NCBI GenBank assembly: GCA_032207245.1
Contig: CM063500.1
Coordinates: 19,477,734-19,541,733 of the forward strand
DNA from: Pardosa pseudoannulata
Taxonomy: Eukaryota > Arthropoda > Arachnida > Araneae > Lycosidae
DNA: 64,000 bases
Reading direction: 5' to 3'
Shown: one piece after another, positions 49,552 through 61,200 of the stretch
How the letters are laid out: the number at the start of each line of letters is the position of its first letter
Numbering within the stretch: the first letter of the stretch is position 1
Translations under genes and position numbers: made by a program
The notes under the pieces: model-generated
What the model was told of the DNA's origin: nothing
The model's database searches: none
The model's input: the letters and a program-made list of their open reading frames with translations, nothing else

Positions 49552-52174
49552 CTTATAAACAAGTTTATTTTGTATGATAATTTTAGATGATCTCCATGAA
49601 GAAAATACTTATAATAGGAAAAAAGGACTGGTGTATAAAAAGCATTAGCCAATTTGGTGTTCTGTGGCTACAGGGTGATGCTATCCTTGTTTTATAAATG
49701 GTTGTATAATTAGTGCTAACTTAGCATAGTATAGCTTGGCAATGGGGTTCACCATAGGGTTACTAGAAGTTAGAGGAGAGGATGAAACTTTAGTAAAAAG
49801 ATTAGCAGTGTTGTCTTTTAGATAATATTATTATAATTAAAATTCATTAATTGATTAAAATACCATCACACAAGATTGTTTTCAGGAGTTCACTGCATGT
49901 GTGTTTATGTATTATACTGTTTCTTTAGCACATTAAAATTGCATACCACTAAAAGTGTATAATTTTCAAAATTTGAATGTTGATTTGTATATATATGAGG
50001 TTAATTGAATTACTGCAACTTATGTCATCTAACTCATATTTTTTCTTCAGCAGTATTAACTTAAAAGCTCTCTCTTTAACATGAGTTCATTTCAGAATAT
50101 TTTTGTTTAAAGTTTGTTTTATGAATTTGGTGTTGAAACATTCAGCAGAAAGATTATATTGTGTAATAAAGATAAACAACCCATTAAATAAACCAGTGTT
50201 GGAAATGTTCTAGTTTGTATTTGTTTATATATATGTGTATGTGTTTGTATATATAAAAATCAAATAAATAAACCCAATAGTTATAAAAACATTAATAAAA
50301 CATAAAAAGCATGTTTATTAAGTTTTAAAAATGACAGAAAATTATTGTTAAACTTTGAGGGGCTTTCTCGTTTGTAGAGAAGTTTACAAGGGTGGTTCCC
50401 TGCAGTGGTCAATTTTTAGGCTTTTTTTTTTTGTTGTTGTTGTATTAACTTAAAGTTGTTTATTGGTTGCCATTTTTGAATTGTTTGAGATGAATTTTAT
50501 CGGAAAATATATTTTTAAAGCCAGGAATAAAAAAAAAAGGAAAAAAAAGATAAGTTAATAAAGAATATTTTTAAAGATAGGGATGCAATAAGAAAGGAAA
50601 ATAGCTAAGTTAATAAAATACAGCTAGTAAAATATTTTTACTAGCAACTCACTTACTAACAACTTATTTACTTACAATATTTGTTTTTAAAATTAAGTAA
50701 AATATTTTTACTTAATTTTAAAAAGAAATATGATAGAGGCAAAAAAGGTAGTTTAAAAACACCACAACAATAATAAATTGAAAGTATGTTTGGGCAAATT
50801 CAAAACTCTTTTTTTTTATGTTAATGAATTTTTATTTGAAGAATCAGTCTGAAGTATCATCAATTAGAGATTTAGGTTCTATACTTGATTATATAAAGAA
50901 ACATGATGAAAGAAAAAGGGTAGTTTAAATACACTACAGCAATAATAAATCAAAAATATACTTGTATAAATTTAAACTTTTGTTAAAAAAAAAGTTTGGT
51001 TTTCTTTTTGTGCTAATAAATTTTCTTTTGAAGGATCACTCTGAAGTGTCATCTGTCAAAGATTTGGGTTCTACTTCAGATGCTACAGGTATTTAACCAA
51101 AATATTTAGAAATAATTTTTAAAATTTATTTAAGCTAATAATTTTTAAAAAGATTTTGTTTATTTTCTCATTTTCATACTATAAACCTATACTTATATAT
51201 ATAAAGCTCTTTATTATAATTTTTTTTTAGTAGATGATGTATCAGAGAAAAGTGGGAATCTTCCTCGCAACCAAACTAGTGACTCAGATACTGGTGAACA
51301 TGTTGTAAGAAATCCCTTAACATTTGATAAAGAGGTTTGTACATTGTTCTCACTTGATTTTGATTTTATCTGAACATAAAAAAAAGATTTTTAAAGTTGC
51401 AATACTCTGACCCTTTCCATCTAAAAGAATGGAAATTTTAAACTTTTAGTTTTGAAAACAGAAGGAACAATTTTTTAAGTATACTATTATTAGCAGACAT
51501 GCCAACTACTCTGGAGTTGCTCCAGAGAAATGAGAAAAATTGATAACTCCGGAAACTCCTGAGATTGTTCCGGAAAATATTGAAACTTTTGAACAGCTAA
51601 AAGATTACAATTACTCAATTAAATACAAAGTTTTGCAAAAAATACTGCTGAATGTTACTCTTTCCACACAGTAATGCTGCATGTTAAAGAGTTTTTAGTA
51701 CTGTGTGGAAAAACCAAACTGAATTTAGGTCAAATTTTAGTAGACAAACTCTTAGAATTCCTGATGATCGAAAATTAGAAATATTTTAATCAGGGTCAAT
51801 GTTGATACAAGAAACACTGTTCTGGAAAATAAGTTGTTAAAGCTAAAAAAAAAGCTACTTATACATCTTTAAATGCATAAATTTTAATTTGCCTTTGCAA
51901 TTTACTACTGTGTAAATATTTTAAGTTAATTATAATTTAGAAACTAATAAGATATGTACATATGTATATATCTTATGCTAATCTGTGATTTGCATGTTAA
52001 AATTTCAAGCCACACTGTTGCTCCTGACACAAGTGTCTGAATGTTGGCATGTCTGTATTAGAAGAAAACCTTCCTTTATGTGGCTAGGTTTCTTTATGGT
52101 GTGTTGAAGGAAATTTTTTGAAAAGGTGCAGTGATGCAGTAAACCTATTACTTGCATGTCACATACTGACACAT

Positions 52175-52222
<48 letters not shown>

Positions 52223-55200
52223 ACTCCTCAGTTAATTTTTATGGATTTTTTTTTATATATTTAAGAGGTAACAAGCATTGGAAAGTATTAAAAAATTAAA
52301 CTGTAAATGTGTAACATATGTATGTATTTGATAAAGAGGTTTGTACATTGTTCTCACTTGATTTTGATTTTATCTGAACATAAAAAAAAGATTTTTAAAG
52401 TTGCAATACTCTGACCCTTTCCATCTAAAAGAATGGAAATTTTAAGCTTTTAGTTTTGAAAACAGAAGGAACAATTTTTTAAGTATACTATTATTAGAAG
52501 AAAACCTTCCTTTATTTGGCTAGGTTTCTTTATGGTGTGTTGAAGGAAATTTTTTTAAAAGGTGCAGTGATGCAGTAAACCTGTAGGTAAATCTATTACT
52601 TGCAAGTGACATACTGACACATGAAGTTTTTTTTTAATTACTCCTCAGTTAATTTTTATGGATTTTTTTTATATATTTAAGAGGTAACAAGCATTGGAAA
52701 GTATTAAAAAATTAAACTGTAAATGTGTAACATATGTATTTTTAAGTTACATTGGATAACTGATTTTTTGTTGTATCACTGAAGTTGTGTATAACTCATT
52801 AAAATTATTTATAAACTTGATGCACATATTGTTGCATTTTAGAACAGGACTGTACCAACTCTCAGTGTTGTTTGTATAACAAGTATATTAATAAGAAATT
52901 TCTTCTAAAGTTATTGCATTCTAAATATAAATAGTTTTAGTTGTAGTTCTGTTCTATGTCTGGTTGAAAAAATAAATCATACAAATTTTAGACAATATCA
53001 AACAGAAGGTTGTTGGAAAGTATGGTATGATTGGAGAGAATAAAAATAACTGTGAGGGATATAAAAATCAAATGTGTAGTGGACATTTGTTAACATGGAA
53101 ATGTTAACAAATTTTCAGTGTTTTCAAAATTTTGGTACCCACATTACTAAATCCTTTAACCTGTCTGTCCCCTTATGCTCCTGATTTTTTTAGCCTTGGA
53201 CTGGTTTAAAAAAATTAATGAACAAAATTTGACTCTGTGCTCAAAAAGATTCACCCCTACTGATTAATATAGGGGTTTTCCTGTATGTGAGTCAGTGAGT
53301 CAAAACCTTTAAATTTCAATTAACATATGAAATATGACATGAGAATATTACAGAACTGATACATAAGGAGAAGATTTTGTTTTGAGGGATCAGTGGGATT
53401 AATATGATTTCTTAATTGTTTTATCTTATCTAAGTTCAACAATATGTAACTATTGTAGATAATTTTGAGAAGTTAACTGTTGCATATTTTTGTGTTTAAA
53501 CCGAGAGTTTTGGGTACTTTTATAGGGCTTAAATGATGGGATTGTTTCATATATGGATCTGTGGAACTGATGTAATATAAAATCCTTCTTGTTGACTTTT
53601 TTTTGTCTTTGTTCAATCAAAAAAGTTGGCAAAAATAAACAAAATGGAAAAAAAAGAGGAAATAATAAAGAAGAAATACACAATTGTGCAAAAATAAATT
53701 AAATTTTGAAGCAGGTTTGAACTGGGAAAAACTCAAATATTAAAACATAAACAAGTCTTACCTGTGCTCTAACAAGCTATATACAGAAAAAAAAGTCAAA
53801 ATTTTGAAAACGGGCCAAGAAAACCCATATTAAATCTATAGCAGATCTGTCAATCTTATAGTAAACGTACTTTTCCTTAACCTAGAAGCAAGCAATAAAT
53901 CACTATAAATAGTAATTTTTTAAGTTTGTTGCTTAAATTTATAAAGAGTGATAGCTTCAGATAGGGTTACAAGGTTTTAAACTGTCATTGTTGTCATCTA
54001 ATAATAAGTAATAATTTTATTACTCCATGGTCTAATGCTGCAATTCTCAAGCTTGGTGCCATGGCAAAAAAAGTTGACTTTAAATTGGGAAATTAATAAG
54101 GAAAGCTTGAAAATGCTGAGCAGTTAAATTTTAAATTGTCTTCCTTTGCCACTGTCAAAATGCAATAAGAAACGATTTGTTTCAAGATGCGGCTAATCAC
54201 CTACCTCCAAGGTTCTAAAATTGGATGTCATAGTAATACAAATTTGATAACTGTTGGTTTTGTTTTACTTTACAGTTATTTCACTGGAAAATATTTCAAT
54301 ATTACTTGCTTGGCAACACATTTTGAGTTTTAGGAAGAATTTTTTTTTTTATTTCAGCTTATATATAGGTTTTAATTTTAGGTAAATTTTTTTAACTGCA
54401 CCCTTTTTCTATAAATGGATAGGCTTGTTGAGCACCCACTTTGCTGTGGTGCTATGCTAGCATGTAACCTGTCCAGCTACTTTTACTGGTGCAAGTATGG
54501 TCTGGTTCTTGGCTTAATTCTGGTAATCAAAGACAGGCTAAGGAGCTAAACGAGGGGTATCCCTGGATGAGGGCTAAGGAGCTACTTAAGCTCAGTAGGA
54601 ATGAGCTAAGGGTGGCCATTGGTCTGTTGACTGGTCACTGTTGCCTCAAGAGGCACCTTAACATTATTGGCATCATGGATAGCCCATATGTAGGAGGTGC
54701 CATATGGCGGAGGAGAGTTCCTCACACATCTTGTGTGAATGTGACTACTACACTGCCAAGAGATTTGAATTTCTAGGCTATCACTTCATTGAGCCTTGGG
54801 AGTTGGCCAACTTGCTAGAACTGCTGCTTAGATTTATCTCAGCTATTGGTATCTTTGAGACCTAACTGTTAATATTTCTTAACTTATTGCTGGGACTCTT
54901 TGTTCCAGTGAATGGGGTTTTTTCAGTACAATAGGCCTTGGGTCGCAGTGCTGGTGCTTTTATGGGCTGCCCCACCCTAAATCTAAATCTAATGGTCTGA
55001 TTGTCTCTGAATAAACAAACAATTCTTCCAAAAATTAAACAGACAACACAAATTTTATTTACAAAATTAAATAATTAAATGATAGGACAAAAATCATATT
55101 TTGGCATCCTGGAGCCTGACTTAAATGCAACCCGAATCAGGTGAATGAGCAGTTCCCTGCATCTAAGACAGGCATTGCATTCTCTCCCTCCAACCAGAGA

Positions 55201-58200
55201 GATCTCTTCTCCTCGCAGGCTCTAAGTATATGCCTCTATAGTGCTATGAGCCAGCCGATCAGAGTGTTAATAGTTAATCACAAGAGGACATGGTTGAAGC
55301 AAAACTAAGTTACGTAAAGAACTTATATAAGAATTCTTGAGCTAAGCAGAAATTAATTTTGATGTGTGCAGAGTTGTCTAGTTAACCACAATCAGAAAGA
55401 AAAAAAAAGGATTCTACCACAGGTTGCATTTTTAAGGATACAATTGCCAGAAATTTATTTTAAAATTATAAAGTTAAGTTGGTTAGTGTTGGGTTAAAGT
55501 ATCGTTACATATCATCCCCCCACCACTTCTAAAAAGGTTTGAAGTCACATTCGACAATACCAAGACAATCTAGATAGTAAGATCATGAAATTTATTCTTC
55601 AGAAGATTGAAATTTAAAAAGTTTTTTGTCTAAAAAAATTTCATGAAAGGGCTGTTTTCACAAGAACAGTTTTACAATACAGAGTTTTATGAAGTGACCT
55701 CTTTTACTATACCAAATTATTTTAAGGATCTTCTTTTACTATACCAGATTTTGTGAAGAAGGTTGCTACAGAATTTTACAAGTTAGGGAAAAGGCTGCTA
55801 AGTAGACCCAACTCATATATGTATTGACGTCTGAAAATACAAAAGAGGTTTATTAAAGTAAAAATATATAGCACAGGATTTGACACAGAATAGAACTTAT
55901 TTATCTAATAGAAAAGTGTTATAGTTAGCACTTCCACCTTGATCAATTAATCACAAGGAAAAATATTGTATTTCCAAACAACTAACTTATAAAATGCTGT
56001 ATTACTAACTCAATCACATCAAATGACTAACTGTACTGACATGAAGTTGCTATGTCATCTAAATTGTATGATAAACTTAGCTAGTAAGTGTGTCTAGACA
56101 TATATAAATGCATAAAGTTCAATTTCTAGTTAATTAATGGTTCTTAAATGTAATCTGAAATGAGTCGCAGAGTATGGTGTTAAAATATTAAAACTAGTTC
56201 AATATGAGGCTATTGGGTTGGTTAAAAACACTCATCAGTTATTGACTTTCTTATGCAATATTTTAAGAAGTATTTCCTGAAAGTGGTAGAAAACAGGCTT
56301 CAGTCATCTTCCAATTATAGGTTTTTTTTTTTTTTTTTTTTTTTTTTGTCAGTTTTAAAAAGGATATCTGTGTGATTGCACAAAACATTAGCAAAAATTA
56401 TATATCATGTATGAAATACTCAGTGTTTCTAAATTGAGGCTATTTTTAATGTATTAGTATCAGTACAGTTTCTAGTTTTTGTTTTATTTATTTATTATTA
56501 AAAATTATCTGGCAAAACCACATTTTGTCATATTTTGTTTTTAATTCTATATTTTCATTGAACCTAGCCACAAAATCATATAAAAAATATTTTTAAGGTA
56601 TGCATGTATTTCTCATTTTAAGAGCAGGACATTAATTCTTTGTTACAAATAGTTTATATCCCTCCTAAAGAAAACATCATCATTGCTTGGATTTAGCAAT
56701 CCATCATCTGTTCCCTACCAGGTGTCCAGTGCTTCCAAAAGTGAATGCTCTACCAGTAAAGCCAAGGAACTTCCAGAGCTGGAAACAATGATTGATGAGA
56801 ACCTTGAACAATTAAGTAGCAGTAAATCAAAGTAAGTTTTAGGAAGTTTTATTTTTCTATACCTTGAATAGATGAAAATTTATTTCATATGTAGTTGAAA
56901 TATTGGGGAAGTTTGTAATGCAGTTTTTATTTATCTGAAAACTTAGTACAATAAAAGTTTTAAAATAAGAATGTTAATAAAACATTTTTTCTTACTATTC
57001 AAAGAATTAAACATAAAAAAATTTTATAAAGAAAAATTAAAAAAGGAAAAAACACTAAAGAATTTGAATTATTTAATTGATTATAAAATTGGGTCATTTT
57101 CATATTTGTATAAATACAGACATGCAAACTTCTCCGGAGCTGCTCCAGAGAAATGAGAAAATTTGATAACTCTGGAAACTCCCCAGATTATCAATAACAA
57201 ATTTTGAACATAAAGAAAATTAGCATTAAATAAAAATTTTAAAAAAATAATGCTGAATTTTACTTATTTCACACATAATACTGCATGTTAAAAGTTTTCA
57301 GTTTTAAAAAACTAAACTGATTAATTCAAATTTAAGTAGACAAACTCTAGAATCCCTGATGTTAGGAAAATGGAAATATTTAATCAGTCAATGTTGCTAA
57401 GATTGTTCGAAAAATAAGTTATTAAAGCAAAAAAAAAAAAAAAACTACTTATACATTTTTAAATGCATAAATTTCAGTTTACCTTTTACAATTTACTACT
57501 GTGTAAATATTTTAAATTTATTTTAATTTAGAAACCAATAAGATATGTACTTATGTGTAATCTGTAATTAGCATGTTAAAATTTGAAACCTCGCTTTTGC
57601 TCCAGACACAAGTGCTTGAATGTTGGCATGTCTGTAAATATGTAAATTATAAAATTTCTGTTTTTAGGCAATTATACTCCTCTCTTCTAAGTAATTGATA
57701 ATGTTTCCTTTTTAGATCTGAGCATGTCTAATTAGGCATTCATTATACCTACTAATAAATTAAAACTTATGAAAATTTCAAAATTATGCACTTCCTATAA
57801 ACTGGTAATGAAACTAAATTCAGATTGATGCTGTGCAACACACTGAACTGCAAGATATTGGTGAAAAACTGAGAGAATGGTAATAAAATTTTGAGATAAC
57901 AGAAATAAAACTTCAAAATAAGGAGAATAAAAATTCCAGATAATGGAAGTAAAACTTGAAAGTAACGAGAGAAAAATTTGACATACCAATAGTAAAACCT
58001 TGATATAATTGAAGCAAATTGTCAGACATGAAGTAATTTTGAGCATCCCACAAAATGTAGGCATCTACTTCTAAAATAACCAATAAACTGATAGTGTCTA
58101 CCTGTTCCTATTGACAAAAACAAACTCTTCCACTTTTGAAAGTTATCATAAACTTTTACACAGATGATTTTTGATAAATCACCAAAAGACTTATTGTTAT

Positions 58201-61200
58201 AACAACTATAAGTAGCTATAAAATTTAAATTTTAAAACTGCTAAAAATTATATATTACCCTTTTATTGAAAATAGAAAAATATTTAGAAAATTATGCTTT
58301 TTAGTAGTACAATGGCTACTGTAGGGAATTTGTAATTAAAATTATTGAAAACACTTTGTGTAATGCAAATTGTTTTTGGGAAGCCAAGATATATTTTATT
58401 AAATGTAAAAAAATATTTTTTATCTTACTGAATTATACATTATAATAACTTAGTTAATGATAAAATTTAAGATTTTGCATCAACCAAGGAACTAATTATA
58501 ATTATAATAAATTACTATAAAATTATTAATACTAATACCTATAACACATTAGCTGTAAAAAATTTTTTGTGCTGTTTTAATAAAAAAAAAAAAACTTGAA
58601 AATTGTATACAAATAGATGGATTAATGAAATAAAATATTTTATATGGAGTAAAATTTAAAGTTAGAATAGTGTTCTTAACAATTAAAAAAAAATTTTAAC
58701 AGACATAATCTAGAATGCATATTTTGAATCATCAAAATATTAACTTGAACCAAGAATAACATATAGTTTTTTATAAAGTAGTAACTACAGGAAAAAAACT
58801 AATATCATTATATTGAACTACTAACTAAACAAGATCTCTTGATTTCTGAAAAGTTTTCTGATATAATCCATAATTTCATTCTCCTGTTGTATGTTGTAAC
58901 CAAAGACTGCACATAAAAGGTTGTAGTTTAGGTCTTTAAAAGTATTAAAATTTGATTAAAATTCCTATAAAAAGTTATTTATAGCCTATTATAGAATTCT
59001 TTTAAATATTGGAAGAATTTTTTGAAAATGGTTTACATTACTGAAAATATTGAAGACAGTGCTTTCCCATCCACATGATTTTCTCCGTTATGTGTAAAAA
59101 TTCATAAAAACTTGTAACTTCAATCTAATATGCTGAAATACAGTTTATAATCCTTGATGATATGTGTACATACTACAACAAATATTTTGTGATATTTAAA
59201 AAAAATTATGAATTTTAAAGAAAATGGTTACATTTTAAACATTGCCAAAAAATTTCATAAATTTAACAAATTGAATAAATTAATATAACTCCAGGGATAT
59301 CAGATCTTTCAAACATGTTTGCCACTCATTTGTCTTTAATCTGGTTTTACTATTATTCATATTATTAAATATTGTAGTGCTATCTGAATAGTCAGATTCA
59401 CATCACTTGTATTAGAAAAATTACTTTCCTTCATTTCACTATCTGTTTCATTCATGAATTAAAATAATAATCTTATTCTCACTTAAATATTTAACTCTTT
59501 TCACCATGATGCCTAAAATAACACCGATCCAAAATGTACAAAACACCATCAAGCAAACTCCTAACTATAAATGATAGTTCTATTCCCATCTTTGACATAA
59601 TAAACATTCCATCCTTTCTCATTCTGTCAAAATATAAACATCCACTGCTCAATAAATCACATCCCTTGACAGAACTGGAACACATAATGTTGTTTGCTTG
59701 TTCAAAATTTTGATTAACCCCTTGAGGACCAGCACATAAATGCTTTTTGAATCGACCGTTGTAAAAACCATTGCTGTTTAACGCCATCTAGTAATTAAAT
59801 CTAGCTTTTAAAAATTCAAATAAAACATTCTGATCTTTGATTATGCATACATAACGCTGGTCTCTCAATTTTGTCAGCCCAGGTGGGTTTAGACAGAATA
59901 AATATGGAAGCAGGCATTAGCAGAGTCAAAAATAAATATAAATACTGTTTATTCAGTATCAAGAAAAGCTTCATACAAAAAAAATAAATAAATAAAGCCA
60001 GACTCTACATATGCCAGTCTCATTATTCCTTGCTTTATTGAAAGTAAATCTGTTTCCTCCTACGGAAACCCGTTCCTGAAATAAAAGCAATATTAAATTC
60101 AGAAATGAAAGCATATATGAAGGTATCACTCTGTAAACATTTTCTTAAAAAAAATCTAAAATGGATATAAACTGCCTGGATTTTGGTTAAAATTTTAATA
60201 GATTAGACATTAACTGAGTGCCCACAGTGCTGAACAAAGAATTATGAGATTACATTAAACAGGTTAAATGCTCTTCTAGGTGAGTTAATAATGGTTAATG
60301 ATTGTGTCACATCTAGGTGCTGATGATCAGTACCTGAGTTTGGGGGTTTGAATCCCACTGTGGCATGGATAGTCATTCGAAACCCTTTAACTGTAGTAGT
60401 CTCATTACTATTTTGCAAGAAATTAATTAATTAAAAACCTGATTAATATGAAAATCTGCAATTTTTTTTTTGGGGGGGGGATTAGCTTTTAAAAGTACAG
60501 CACACGTTTCATCGTATACACATTTTTTTTAAAAATATTTAAAATAATAAATAAGAAACTAATTTTGCATCTCTCCTTTTATGTTAAAAAGATAACTTAA
60601 GTCCTAATAGCTTTTAAATGCAATGTATAGTAAGTTCTCTAATTTATAAAAGGTGAGTGTTTTCAAAGGGAAAAAGGTGGGGAGGTGTTTATATGTTAAG
60701 AAGGAAAAAAATAAAACTCAGAAATGAAGCATAAGGGGCAAATTAAATTTTCTAAATCTAATATTTAAACTGCCATCTGAGAAAAAAAAAAATGTTCTGT
60801 TTATCACACTGATGTTACAGATCTGAACAAAGAAAAGAAAAGGATTTTAAAGGTGTGAAAATTTCTTAGGTTTATTAAATTAATGGGACTATGGTCAGAC
60901 ATGGTCCAGAAAAGAATGTACTGCTTTATTAAAATACACCTATTGAATTGTGACATGGTTATAATTTTGTGTCATATAATTATTTTCAAGTAACATTTTT
61001 AAAAATTAATTCAAGAAGTAAAAACTGATTAAAAATGCATGAATTTTTTTTTTTTTTTTGTCATTTGAGGTGGTATTTATTATATTATAAGTAAAGTAAA
61101 AACTTCAACAATTCAATTCAATGTATTTAAAATATATTATCTGTTTTCCTTTTTTGGTTTTGTTGTTAAAAAATTTTATTATTTTTAATTTTTAAATTTT

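Noticed and set aside
59491..59787. Minus-strand 98-residue frame near a TTAACCCCTTGAGGACC sequence resembling a piggyBac end
   Set aside because: No matching opposite terminus and no transposase motif; left as a suspicion only.
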